From Aliihoeflea sp052435735 (GTDB lineage Bacteria; Pseudomonadota; Alphaproteobacteria; Rhizobiales; Rhizobiaceae), in NCBI GenBank assembly GCA_052435735.1, contig JBQVNB010000013.1, positions 1 to 64,000 on the forward strand: a stretch of 64,000 bases of DNA. The letters run 5' to 3'. Position 1 is the first letter of the stretch, and each line of letters opens with the position of its first letter. This document shows positions 32,315 to 41,009 of the stretch, one piece after another. The translations under genes were made by a program, and so were the position numbers. The notes under the pieces are model-generated. The model was not told where the DNA came from. It saw nothing but the letters and a program-made list of their open reading frames with translations, and ran no database searches.

Positions 32315-35260
32315 ATGACGATGACCGACGCTGCCGAGAAGATCGACTATTCGAAGACGCTTTACCTGCCGCAGACGGAGTTTCCGATGCGCGCGGGCCT
32401 GCCCGAGAAGGAGCCGCAGATCGTGGCGCGGTGGCAGGAGATGGGGCTCTACAAGAAGCTGCGGAAGGAGGCCGAGGGCCGTCCGCTCTTCGTGCTGCAT
32501 GACGGCCCACCCTATGCAAACGGCAACATCCATATCGGTCATGCGCTGAACAAGATCCTGAAGGACGTCATCACGCGCTCGTTCCAGATGCGCGGCTACG
32601 ATTCCAACTACGTGCCGGGCTGGGATTGCCACGGCCTGCCGATCGAGTGGAAGATCGAGGAGCAATATCGCGCCAAGGGGCTCGACAAGGATCAGGTGCC
32701 GGTCAACGACTTCCGCCGCGAGTGCCGCGAATTCGCGCAGAAATGGATCGACGTGCAGGCCGAGGAGTTCAAGCGCCTCGGCGTCGAGGGCGATTTCGAC
32801 AATCCCTACACGACGATGAATTTCCACGCCGAGGCGCGGATCGCCGGGGAACTCTTGAAGTTCGCAAGCTCGGGCCAGCTTTATCGCGGATCGAAGCCGG
32901 TGATGTGGAGCGTGGTCGAGCGCACCGCGCTGGCGGAGGCCGAGGTCGAGTATCAGGATTACGAGAGCGACACGGTTTGGGTGAAGTTTCCGGTTCGCTC
33001 AGCACATCACGATCCCGATGATCGGGCGATCCGAGACCTTATGAATGCCCATGTCGTTATCTGGACAACAACGCCCTGGACAATTCCTGGAAATCGGGCA
33101 GTCGCCTATTCGCCGCGTATTGCTTACGGCCTTTACGAGGTTATTTCTGCCGAAAACGATTTCGGACCAAGGCCGGGCGAGAAGCTCATTTTTGCCGATG
33201 CGCTCGCCGAAGAGTCATTTTCCAAAGCTAAGTTGGCTTTCAAACGACTTCGCGCTTTGGCACCTGAGGAAATGTTTCCTCTGACGTTGTCGCATCCGCT
33301 CAAAGGCCTCGGTGGCGGCTATGACTTCGTCGTGCCGATGCTCGCAGGCGATCACGTCACCGATGACGCGGGCACAGGCTTCGTTCACACCGCGCCGGGC
33401 CATGGCCGCGAGGATTTTGACGCGTGGATGGATGGCGCGCGCGATCTGGAAGCGCGGGGCATCCCGACGAAAATCCCCTTCACCGTCGACGACGCCGGCT
33501 TCTTTACCAAGGACGCGCCGGGCTTCGGGCCTGATCGCGAGGGTGGTGCGGCGCGCGTCATCGACGACAACGGCAAAAAGGGCGACGCCAACAAGGCCGT
33601 CATCGAGGCGTTGATCGGTGCGAACGCGCTGTTTGCGCGCGGGCGGCTGAAGCACTCCTATCCGCATTCCTGGCGGTCGAAGAAGCCGGTGATCTTCCGC
33701 AACACGCCGCAATGGTTCGTCCATATGGACATGGAACTGGGCGACGGCACCACACTTCGCTCGCGCGCGCTGAAGGCCATCGACGACACTCGTTTCGTGC
33801 CTGCCGCCGGCCAGACGCGCCTGCGCGCTATGATCGAAGACCGGCCTGACTGGGTGCTGTCCCGTCAGCGTGCCTGGGGCGTGCCGATCTGCGTCTTTGC
33901 CGACGAGAATGGCGAGGTGCTGATCGACGAGGACGTCAACAAGCGCATCCTCGACGCATTCGAGGCCGAGGGCGCCGATGCCTGGTTCGCGGCCGGAGCG
34001 CGCGAGCGCTTCCTTGGGGCCAAGGCGAATGAGCCGTGGACGATGGTCACCGACATTCTCGACGTCTGGTTCGATTCCGGCTCGACCCATACCTTCACGC
34101 TGGAGGATCGCCCGGACCTGAAATGGCCGGCCGACGTCTATCTGGAAGGCTCCGACCAGCATCGCGGCTGGTTCCATTCCTCGCTTCTGGAAAGCTGCGG
34201 AACGCGTGGTCGTGCGCCCTACGACACCGTCGTCACCCATGGATTCACCATGGACGAAGACGGCCGCAAGATGTCGAAATCATTGGGCAATACCGTCACG
34301 CCGCAGGACGTGATGGGCAAGTCCGGTGCCGATATTCTGCGCCTGTGGGTCATGACGACCGATTATTGGGAAGACCAGCGGCTCGGCAAGAACGTGCTGC
34401 AGACCAATATCGACGCCTACCGCAAGCTGCGGAACACGATCCGCTGGATGCTCGGCACGCTCGCCCATGACGAGGGCGAGGAGGTCGCGTTCGCCGATAT
34501 GCCCGAACTCGAGCGGCTGATGCTGCACCGGATTGCCGAACTCGACGAGGTGGTGCGCAAGGGCTACGACGCGTTCGACTTCAAGCGCGTCACCCGCGCG
34601 CTGATCGACTTCATGGTCGTCGAGCTGTCGGCCTTCTACTTCGACATCCGCAAAGACACGCTCTATTGCGACGCGCCCTCGAGCACGCGGCGCAAGGCGG
34701 CGATCGTGGTGGTGCGCAAGTTGTTCGACAATCTGGTGAAATGGCTCGCGCCGATGCTGCCGTTTACCTGCGAGGAAGCCTGGCTGGAGCGCTATCCGAA
34801 TGCGGTGTCGGTGCATCTTGCGCAGTTCGACGCGGTGCCAGCCGAGTGGCGCGATGCGGCGCTGGCGGAGAAGTGGCGCAAGGTTCGTCAGGTCCGCCGC
34901 GTCGTCACTGGCGCGCTGGAAATCGAGCGCAAGAACAAGACGATCGGTTCCTCGCTCGAGGCGGCACCGGTCGTCTACGTCGCCGATGCGGATTTGCTGG
35001 CGGCGATCGCAGATCGCGACATGGCCGAAATCTCGATCACCAGCGGCATCGAGATCGTCGAGGGCACGGCGCCGGATGGCGCGTTCATACTGGACGACGT
35101 CAAGGGCGTCGGCGTCGTGTTCAATCGTGCGTCGGGCGAGAAATGCGCGCGCTCCTGGCGCTTCACCGACGATGTCGGGCAGGACGCCGACTTCCCTGAC
35201 GTATCCGCACGCGATGCGGCGGCGCTTCAGGAGTTGCGCCGGCTCGGTCGTCTGGGTTGA
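32315..35260 (+). CDS. ileS: isoleucyl-tRNA synthetase
   Basis: Class I synthetase with CP1 editing domain, 981 residues. The HIGH motif is NGNIHIGHALNKILKD and the KMSKS motif is EDGRKMSKSLGN. The editing-domain threonine-rich peptide is VVIWTTTPWTIPGNRAVAY. The tRNA-binding C-terminal part is complete. A segment of about 310 bp (32995-33305), covering the start of the editing domain, has visibly lower GC and different codon choice. The stop codon lies within the -35 box of the downstream RNA promoter. Confidence 0.97.
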   Translation: MTMTDAAEKIDYSKTLYLPQTEFPMRAGLPEKEPQIVARWQEMGLYKKLRKEAEGRPLFVLHDGPPYANGNIHIGHALNKILKDVITRSFQMRGYDSNYVPGWDCHGLPIEWKIEEQYRAKGLDKDQVPVNDFRRECREFAQKWIDVQAEEFKRLGVEGDFDNPYTTMNFHAEARIAGELLKFASSGQLYRGSKPVMWSVVERTALAEAEVEYQDYESDTVWVKFPVRSAHHDPDDRAIRDLMNAHVVIWTTTPWTIPGNRAVAYSPRIAYGLYEVISAENDFGPRPGEKLIFADALAEESFSKAKLAFKRLRALAPEEMFPLTLSHPLKGLGGGYDFVVPMLAGDHVTDDAGTGFVHTAPGHGREDFDAWMDGARDLEARGIPTKIPFTVDDAGFFTKDAPGFGPDREGGAARVIDDNGKKGDANKAVIEALIGANALFARGRLKHSYPHSWRSKKPVIFRNTPQWFVHMDMELGDGTTLRSRALKAIDDTRFVPAAGQTRLRAMIEDRPDWVLSRQRAWGVPICVFADENGEVLIDEDVNKRILDAFEAEGADAWFAAGARERFLGAKANEPWTMVTDILDVWFDSGSTHTFTLEDRPDLKWPADVYLEGSDQHRGWFHSSLLESCGTRGRAPYDTVVTHGFTMDEDGRKMSKSLGNTVTPQDVMGKSGADILRLWVMTTDYWEDQRLGKNVLQTNIDAYRKLRNTIRWMLGTLAHDEGEEVAFADMPELERLMLHRIAELDEVVRKGYDAFDFKRVTRALIDFMVVELSAFYFDIRKDTLYCDAPSSTRRKAAIVVVRKLFDNLVKWLAPMLPFTCEEAWLERYPNAVSVHLAQFDAVPAEWRDAALAEKWRKVRQVRRVVTGALEIERKNKTIGSSLEAAPVVYVADADLLAAIADRDMAEISITSGIEIVEGTAPDGAFILDDVKGVGVVFNRASGEKCARSWRFTDDVGQDADFPDVSARDAAALQELRRLGRLG

Positions 35261-35284
35261 TGGCAGGGCGCAGTGGCGCTATAT
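35256..35284 (+). promoter_or_regulatory. promoter of small RNA copy 1
   Basis: GTTGAT (35256-35261), 17 bases, CTATAT (35279-35284) matches the rhizobial CTTGAC-N17-CTATAT consensus. The -35 overlaps the ileS stop codon. Confidence 0.75.
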
Positions 35285-35290
35285 TCGGTT

Positions 35291-35382
35291 TTGGAGTGAA
35301 GACCCGGCTGCAACCGGGCCTCCGTTTCTTGGCTATACGAAGATGACCCGGACGCGCAAACGCCAGCCCGTCCGGGTTTTTC
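35291..35382 (+). ncRNA. probable trans-acting small RNA, copy 1 of a tandem pair
   Basis: About 90 nt from the predicted start to the terminator. Hairpin 1 is CCCGG-6-CCGGG (35303-35318). It is followed by a single-stranded CCTCCGTTTC that could pair with Shine-Dalgarno sequences. The terminator is ACCCGGAC-16-GTCCGGGT and TTTTT (35346-35381). Copy 2 keeps the promoter, hairpin 1 and CCTCCGTTTC while changing stem bases in compensating pairs. I cannot assign a known family; rhizobial tandem sRNAs such as AbcR1/2 are comparable in layout. Confidence 0.75.
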
Positions 35383-35577
35383 GTATCTCCAAGGTCACGA
35401 CGATTGGTATCATCGTAAACCTCCACGCTGAAGGCAAAGCCGTTGCCACGGCCGGGTTGGCTCATCCTCCCGGTCGCGCCGGCTGGCTCGACGCTGCTGC
35501 TTCTGCCCCCAACGAGTTGATTTTAGACGTAGATTTTCGAACCGCAAGGACGGGAATTACGCTTGCTCGCCGGCTGG

Positions 35578-35606
35578 CTTGATGGCTGGGCGCTGCGGCG
35601 CTATAT
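35578..35606 (+). promoter_or_regulatory. promoter of small RNA copy 2
   Basis: CTTGAT (35578-35583), 17 bases, CTATAT (35601-35606), with the same spacing and -10 as copy 1. Confidence 0.78.
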
Positions 35607-35612
35607 TCGGTT

Positions 35613-35706
35613 CTGGAGTGGAGACCCGGCGGTAACCGGGCCTCCGTTTCGCCTTAGATAATGAGATTGACCCGGAGGTGCAGTGACCAGCCCCTCCGGG
35701 TTTTAT
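35613..35706 (+). ncRNA. probable trans-acting small RNA, copy 2 of a tandem pair
   Basis: About 93 nt. Hairpin 1 is CCCGG-6-CCGGG (35625-35640), then the conserved CCTCCGTTTC. The terminator is ACCCGGAGG-14-CCTCCGGGT followed by TTTAT (35670-35705). Relative to copy 1 the terminator stem changed at both strands together, keeping pairing. The linker between hairpins differs (GCCTTAGATAATGAG), so targets may have diverged. Confidence 0.75.
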
Positions 35707-36042
35707 TCATTCTAAAGCTGACACTCAGCGGCAAGAACCACATCGCGTCACTCCGTGTTGAAAGCAAAGCCGTTGCCACGGCCGGGTCGGCTCATCCTCC
35801 CGGTCGCGCCGGCTGGCGCGGCGCTGCTGCTTTTGCCCCCAACGATTTGAATGTAGACCGCATTCCGTTCCTGCAACAAGCGGTTGCGCTGGTGACGGCG
35901 AAGTGTGTTGGCAAGGGCCTGGCTGCCGTTGCGCGGGCAGGCGGGTCATGCGATACAGGCACCCCGAGATTGGACGCCTTGTTGTCGCCGCGTTTGCGGG
36001 CGAAGGCGCGCTGGGGCTGCAGCCACGACGGAAGAGGGTATG

Positions 36043-36687
36043 ATGAGCAATGCAAGACTGACGGCGAACCGGATGCTGCCGGCCGGACTGGCCCTTGCTT
36101 CCGCCTTGACGCTGGCCGGCTGCATGGGGCCGACCTATGGCACCGGCACACCTTCGGACCAGCAGCTTCTCGAGGACGTCACCGGCATCCTTTCGCTGGC
36201 GCCCGAACAGCGCGAGCCGATCAACTACCAGCCGCGCGGCGATCTCGTGCGCCCGGCTTCGACGGCGGTCCTGCCCCAGCCGCAGCAGAGCGCGGCGAGC
36301 GGCCAGGCATGGCCGGAATCGCCCGAGGCGCGGCTTGCCCGCGTTCGCGAGGAGGCGACGCTCAACCAGGACGACAATTCGTACAGTTCCGGCCTGCGCG
36401 GAGCGCGGATGGCCGGTGGCACGACAGACTGGGACAGTTCGAAGGGCATCGCGATGAACGACGTCGATCGCGTCAACCAGCGTGAGGAGTTCAACCGCCG
36501 GCTCGCCCAGTCGCAGTCCCGCGATCCGAACCAGCGGCGCTTCCTGTCCGAGCCGCCGACGCAGTATCGCCAGCCGGCGCAGACCGCACCCGTCGGCGAT
36601 GTGGGCGAAGACGAATGGCGCAAGGAACGCGCTGCCCGGCAGGCGCAGGGCAAGGTGACCTGGCGCGACATGATCCCAGGCCTTTAA
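36043..36687 (+). CDS. predicted lipoprotein of unknown function
   Basis: A 214-residue protein with a lipoprotein signal: MLPAGLALASALTLAGC, lipobox LAGC with the acylated Cys near residue 27. The mature part is Gln/Arg/Pro-rich and probably extended (QREEFNRRLAQSQSRDPNQR). ATG 36043 is chosen for its spacing to AGAGGG; ATG 36040 is adjacent. I recognise it only as a conserved rhizobial-type lipoprotein. It is convergent with tadA. Confidence 0.75.
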   Translation: MSNARLTANRMLPAGLALASALTLAGCMGPTYGTGTPSDQQLLEDVTGILSLAPEQREPINYQPRGDLVRPASTAVLPQPQQSAASGQAWPESPEARLARVREEATLNQDDNSYSSGLRGARMAGGTTDWDSSKGIAMNDVDRVNQREEFNRRLAQSQSRDPNQRRFLSEPPTQYRQPAQTAPVGDVGEDEWRKERAARQAQGKVTWRDMIPGL

Positions 36688-36691
36688 TCGG

Positions 36692-37162
36692 CTAATTGCG
36701 CTGCGACCTGAAAAAGGCGCGCAGCAGCGTTGCGGATTTCTGTTCCGAAAAGCCCGAATAGGTTTCGGGCGCGTGGTGACAGGTGGGTGAGGAATAAAAG
36801 CGCGGCCCGTTGACGACGGCGCCGCCTTTTTCGTCTTCCGCGCCGAAATAGAGCCGCCGGATGCGCGCGAAGGAAATCGCCGCTGCGCACATGGCGCATG
36901 GCTCCAGCGTGACGTAGAGATCGAGCCCGGTAAGGCGTTCCTGGCCGAGCGCGGCGCAGGCTTCGCGGATGGCGAGCATCTCGGCATGGGCGGTCGGATC
37001 GTTGAGCTCGCGGGTGCGGTTGCCGGCGCGTGCCACGACCTCGCCGTCACGGACGATGACGGCGCCGACCGGCACTTCGCCGCGCGTGGCGGCGGCCTCG
37101 GCCTCGCCGAAGGCCAGCGCCATGAAGTCCGGCCGCGCCGATTGGGACTGATTCTGAGACAT
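36692..37162 (-). CDS. tadA: tRNA-specific adenosine deaminase
   Basis: It deaminates A34 to inosine in tRNA-Arg(ACG). The 156-residue cytidine-deaminase fold has the zinc and catalytic blocks TAHAEMLAIREA and LEPCAMCAAAISFARI. The C-terminus (TLLRAFFRSQRN) is normal. It is divergent from the pseudouridine synthase gene with only 59 bp between starts. Confidence 0.95.
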   Translation of the reverse strand: MSQNQSQSARPDFMALAFGEAEAAATRGEVPVGAVIVRDGEVVARAGNRTRELNDPTAHAEMLAIREACAALGQERLTGLDLYVTLEPCAMCAAAISFARIRRLYFGAEDEKGGAVVNGPRFYSSPTCHHAPETYSGFSEQKSATLLRAFFRSQRN

Positions 37163-37221
37163 TTCACTCGCAGAGCTGAAAACGCTCTGATAGTTACCCG
37201 CGCTGAAAGGCAAAGGCCACA

Positions 37222-38961
37222 ATGACCGACGACAATAAGAACAAGGGCCGCTCCGGCGACCGCACGGGCAACCGCAAGCCATACGCGGCACGCGACGGTG
37301 AGCGCAGCGAGCGTCCGCAGGGCGCGCGCGGCAAGCCGTTCGTCAACCGCGAAGGCGCGGGCTCCGGCGAGGATCGGCCGAAGCGTCGCTTCGACGGCGA
37401 AAAGAAGCCCTTTGCCAAGCGCGAGGACGGCGATCGCAAGCCGTTCCAGAAACGCGACGGAGACCGCAAACCGTATGCGGCGCGAGATGGCGAGAACAAG
37501 CCGTTCGTGCGCCGCGAGGATGGAGATCGCAAACCCTACGTGAAGCGCGAGGATGGCGATAGCAAGCCTTTCCAGAAACGCGACGGGGACCGCAAGCCCT
37601 ATGCCGCGCGCGATGGCGAGAAGAAGCCGTTTGCGCGTCGCGAGGACGGGGACCGCAAACCCTTCCAGAAGCGCGACGGCGACCGCAAGCCCTTTCAGAA
37701 GCGCGATGACGACCGTCGCCCGCAAGCCGACAATGTGGCCGAAGCCGCGCGTGGCGAGGAGCGGATCGCCAAGCGGTTGGCGCGCGCGGGCGTCGCCTCG
37801 CGCCGCGATGCCGAGGACATGATCGCCGCCGGCCGCGTGTCGGTGAACGGCAAGTTGCTCGACAGCCCGGCGCTGAATGTCACCGGAAAGGACCGGATCG
37901 AGGTCGATGGCGAGCCGATCCCGGCGATCGAGCGCACGCGGCTCTTCCTATTCCACAAACCGTCTGGCGTGGTGACGACCAACAAGGACCCGGAAGGCCG
38001 ACAGACCGTTTTCGACGTTCTGCCGAAGGGCCTGCCGCGCCTGCTGACCGTCGGCCGTCTCGACATCAACACCGAGGGGCTTCTGCTCCTGACCAACGAT
38101 GGCGGCCTTGCGCGCACGCTGGAACTGCCGGCGACGGGCTGGCTGCGCCGCTATCGCGTGCGCGTCCACGGCAAGGTCGAGCCGGAAAAGCTTGAGGCGT
38201 TGAAGGACGGCATCGCGGTCGACGGCGTCTTCTACGGCGCGATCGAGGCGGTGCTGGAGCGCGAGCAGGGCACCAATGCCTGGATTTCGGTTGGCCTGCG
38301 CGAGGGCAAGAACCGCGAGGTCAAGAACGTGATGGGCGCGCTCGGCCTCGAGGTCACGCGCCTGATCCGCGTCTCCTACGGGCCGTTCCAGCTTGGCGAA
38401 CTCGCCGAGGGCGAAATCCAGGAACTGCGCGGACGCCATTTGCGCGACCAGCTCGGCGACAAGCTGATCGCCGAATCGGGAGCCGATTTCGACGCGCCGG
38501 TGATCAAGGAATTCTCCAACCAGCCGGTGGCGCAGCGCGTCAGCGAAGAGGATGCGCGCAAGCCCGCGCCGCGCAAGCGCGACAAGGACGAACGGCGCGA
38601 GGATGCGCTGGGGCGCTTGCAGACCTCGAAGCCAGGCGGGCGCGGCGGCCCGAAGGGCGCAGGCTTCAAGGGCGCCGGCGGCAAGGGTGCGGATTCGAAG
38701 GGCGGCGGCAAGGCCGGCTTCGAGAAGAAGGCCGAGCCGCAGCGCTCGCGCACCGCCAATGTGTGGATGGCGCCGGGCGCCAAGGCGGTGGGGCCGAAGA
38801 AGGCCGCGCGCCGCGCCGAGGAGACCGAGGGCAAGCGCTATGCCGGCAAGCCCCGGCCGCAGGGCGCCGAGGGTCCGAAGGGCCCGCGTCGTGATGATCG
38901 GCCCGGCGGCAACAGGCCCAGCGGGCGTCCGGGCGGCAATCGCGGAGATCGCGACCGATGA
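37222..38961 (+). CDS. RluB-type pseudouridine synthase with repetitive basic N-terminal arm
   Basis: A 579-residue protein. Residues 178-230 are the S4 RNA-binding domain (ERIAKRLARAGVASRRDAED). Residues 240-410 are the RsuA/RluB/E/F catalytic domain with Asp281 in GRLDINTEGLLLLTNDG. The first ~170 residues are disordered and built of about ten 10-11-residue units of the form KPF/Y-xx-R-xDGD; the last ~160 residues are another Lys/Arg/Gly-rich tail. The target is probably 23S rRNA by family. rsmD overlaps its end by 4 bp. Confidence 0.9.
   Translation: MTDDNKNKGRSGDRTGNRKPYAARDGERSERPQGARGKPFVNREGAGSGEDRPKRRFDGEKKPFAKREDGDRKPFQKRDGDRKPYAARDGENKPFVRREDGDRKPYVKREDGDSKPFQKRDGDRKPYAARDGEKKPFARREDGDRKPFQKRDGDRKPFQKRDDDRRPQADNVAEAARGEERIAKRLARAGVASRRDAEDMIAAGRVSVNGKLLDSPALNVTGKDRIEVDGEPIPAIERTRLFLFHKPSGVVTTNKDPEGRQTVFDVLPKGLPRLLTVGRLDINTEGLLLLTNDGGLARTLELPATGWLRRYRVRVHGKVEPEKLEALKDGIAVDGVFYGAIEAVLEREQGTNAWISVGLREGKNREVKNVMGALGLEVTRLIRVSYGPFQLGELAEGEIQELRGRHLRDQLGDKLIAESGADFDAPVIKEFSNQPVAQRVSEEDARKPAPRKRDKDERREDALGRLQTSKPGGRGGPKGAGFKGAGGKGADSKGGGKAGFEKKAEPQRSRTANVWMAPGAKAVGPKKAARRAEETEGKRYAGKPRPQGAEGPKGPRRDDRPGGNRPSGRPGGNRGDRDR
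37402..37725 (+). repeat. coding tandem repeat, 30-33-bp units
   Basis: The DNA encoding residues 61-168 of the pseudouridine synthase repeats units such as AAGCCGTTCCAGAAACGCGA followed by CGGAGACCGC. About ten imperfect copies alternate KPFQKRDGDR, KPYAARDGE and KPF(A/V)xREDGD. Copy number is likely to vary between strains. Confidence 0.85.
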
Positions 38962-39512
38962 GGATCGTCGGCGGCGCGTTTCGCGGCCGACCTCTGGCGA
39001 CACCCAAGACGAACGCGACCCGCCCGACGAGCGACCGCGCGCGCGAAGCGGTCTTCAACGTCATCGCGCATCGCTACGGCGACCATCTCGACGGTGCGCG
39101 CGTGCTCGATCTTTTTGCCGGCACCGGGGCGCTTGGGCTCGAAGCCCTGTCGCGCGGCGCGTCCTATGGCGTCTTCATCGAGGAATCGGCGGAGGGGCGC
39201 GGATTGATCCGTACCAATGTCGAGGCGTTCGGCCTTTCGGGCCGGACCAAGATATTTCGCCGCGACGCGACGAAGCTCGGCGAGGCGGGAACGCTCCAGC
39301 CCTTCGACCTCGTTTTTGCCGATCCGCCCTATGGCAAGGGTCTTGGCGAACTGGCGCTTGTCGCGGCACGAGACGGCGGCTGGCTGAAGCCCGGCGCGCT
39401 CTGCCTCGTCGAGGAAGCGGCCGCAACGCCCTTCCAGCCGCCGGCCGGTTTCACGCTCGACGAGCGGCGCGACTATGGCGACACGACCATCGCCTTTTGC
39501 CTCGCTGCCTGA
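38958..39512 (+). CDS. rsmD: 16S rRNA (guanine(966)-N(2))-methyltransferase
   Basis: It methylates G966 of 16S rRNA. The 184-residue protein begins MRIVGGAFRGRPLATPK. SAM-binding is VLDLFAGTGALGLEALSRGA and the catalytic motif is FDLVFADPPYGKGLG. The ATG overlaps the pseudouridine synthase stop by 4 bp. Confidence 0.95.
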   Translation: MRIVGGAFRGRPLATPKTNATRPTSDRAREAVFNVIAHRYGDHLDGARVLDLFAGTGALGLEALSRGASYGVFIEESAEGRGLIRTNVEAFGLSGRTKIFRRDATKLGEAGTLQPFDLVFADPPYGKGLGELALVAARDGGWLKPGALCLVEEAAATPFQPPAGFTLDERRDYGDTTIAFCLAA

Positions 39513-39626
39513 TTTCGGCCTCTCTCGGTCTCCAGACATGACGAAGATTTAATCGGCGCGCCGGTTCTTCGTCCGTGGCGAACGCGCTATCTGTCGTCCA
39601 ACGCACATCAAACCGAGGACAAGCGA

Positions 39627-41009
39627 ATGCATCTGATGCCCGCCGCAATGGCGAGAGGTCTGGCAGGAACGGCGATCGGTCTCGCGCTCCTGTCGGGTGC
39701 AGCGTCCGCGCAGGACGCGAGCGCTACGCCGGCCGAAAACCAGATCGCCGACTTCACGCTCGACAATGGCCTCGAAGTGGTGGTGATCCCCGATCGCCGC
39801 GCGCCTGTCGTCACGCATATGCTGTGGTTCAAGGTCGGCTCGGCAGATGAGGAGCCGGGCAAGTCGGGCATCGCGCATTTCCTCGAACATCTGATGTTCA
39901 AGGGCACGGACGAGCATCCGCAGGGCGAGTTCTCGGCTCGCATCGCCGAGGTCGGCGGGCGCGAGAACGCGTTCACCTCCTACGACTACACGGCCTATTT
40001 CCAGCAGATCGCGCCCGAGCATCTGGAGACGATGATGGAATTCGAGGCGGACCGGATGACCGGCCTCGTGCTCACGGACGCCGTCGTCGATCCCGAGCGG
40101 CAGGTGGTGATCGAGGAGCGCAATTCGCGCATCGAGACGCAGCCCAATTCCATTCTCGGCGAATCGGTCAACGCCACGCTTTACCAGAACCACGGCTACG
40201 GCGTTCCGATCATCGGCTGGATGCACGAGATCGAGAAGCTGAACCGCGCCGACGCACTAGAGTTCTACCAGCGTTACTACGCGCCGAACAATGCGGTGCT
40301 GGTCGTCGCCGGCGATGTCGATGTCGAGGAGGTGCGCGAGCTTGCGACCGAATATTACGGCGCCATCCCGTCCAACCCGGAACTGGGCGCACGCACGCGC
40401 ACCGAGGAGCCGGCGCAGCGCACCGCGCGCACGGTGACCTATCGCGACGAGCGCGTGACGGTGCCGGGCTATTCGAAATCCTGGGTGGTGCCGTCCTATA
40501 CCACGGCCGAGGAGGGCGAAGCCGAGGCGCTCGATCTCCTGGCCGAAATTCTCGGCGGCGGCATCCGCTCGCGGCTCTATCAGTCGCTGGTCGTGGAGCA
40601 GGGCATCGCATCGTCGGCTGGTGCATATTTCCGCGGCACCGCGCTCGACGCGACGATTTTTGGCGTCTATGGCGCGCCGCGCGGCGAGGCGACGCTCGAA
40701 GATGTCGAAGCGGCCGCGGATGCGGAAATTCGTAAGATCGCCGACGAGGGCATCACCGCCGACGAGCTGGAAGCGGCGAAGAACCGCTATCTGCGCTCGA
40801 TCATCTTCGCGCGCGACGACCAGTCCGGCATGGCGAACCTTTACGGTTCGGCACTGACGACGGGCTCGACCGTCGCCGATGTCGAGGCATGGCCCGAGCG
40901 CATCCGCGCCGTCGAGGCCGATGCTATCAAGGCCGCCGCCGCGCGTTATCTCGACCAGAACCGCTCGGTGACGGGCTATCTTCTGCCGCAAGAGGAGGGC
41001 CGCTCGTGA
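39627..41009 (+). CDS. M16 family zinc metallopeptidase, active subunit
   Basis: A 460-residue secreted protease with a signal peptide (GLAGTAIGLALLSGAASA). The inverted zinc motif HxxEH is SGIAHFLEHLMFKGT near residue 90, with the distal Glu in the VIEERNSR region. Insulinase-like proteins act as pairs. The stop overlaps the start of a second M16 gene without the motif, indicating a heterodimer like the mitochondrial processing peptidase arrangement. Confidence 0.92.
   Translation: MHLMPAAMARGLAGTAIGLALLSGAASAQDASATPAENQIADFTLDNGLEVVVIPDRRAPVVTHMLWFKVGSADEEPGKSGIAHFLEHLMFKGTDEHPQGEFSARIAEVGGRENAFTSYDYTAYFQQIAPEHLETMMEFEADRMTGLVLTDAVVDPERQVVIEERNSRIETQPNSILGESVNATLYQNHGYGVPIIGWMHEIEKLNRADALEFYQRYYAPNNAVLVVAGDVDVEEVRELATEYYGAIPSNPELGARTRTEEPAQRTARTVTYRDERVTVPGYSKSWVVPSYTTAEEGEAEALDLLAEILGGGIRSRLYQSLVVEQGIASSAGAYFRGTALDATIFGVYGAPRGEATLEDVEAAADAEIRKIADEGITADELEAAKNRYLRSIIFARDDQSGMANLYGSALTTGSTVADVEAWPERIRAVEADAIKAAAARYLDQNRSVTGYLLPQEEGRS

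Larger units (their letters stand above)
35250..35860 (+). repeat. tandem duplication carrying two small-RNA units
   Basis: Two units of about 300 bp (roughly 35256-35545 and 35578-35860) share the promoter, RNA body and also a downstream block containing GCCGTTGCCACGGCCGGG, CTCATCCTCCCGGTCGCGCC and CTGCTGCTT. Conservation past the terminator shows that the whole unit was duplicated. Together with the two RNAs it accounts for most of the 782-bp gap between ileS and the lipoprotein gene. Confidence 0.85.

Noticed and set aside
37402..37725. Regular DNA repeats that could be mistaken for a CRISPR array
   Set aside because: Units are contiguous without unique spacers and are in frame with an S4/pseudouridine synthase gene.
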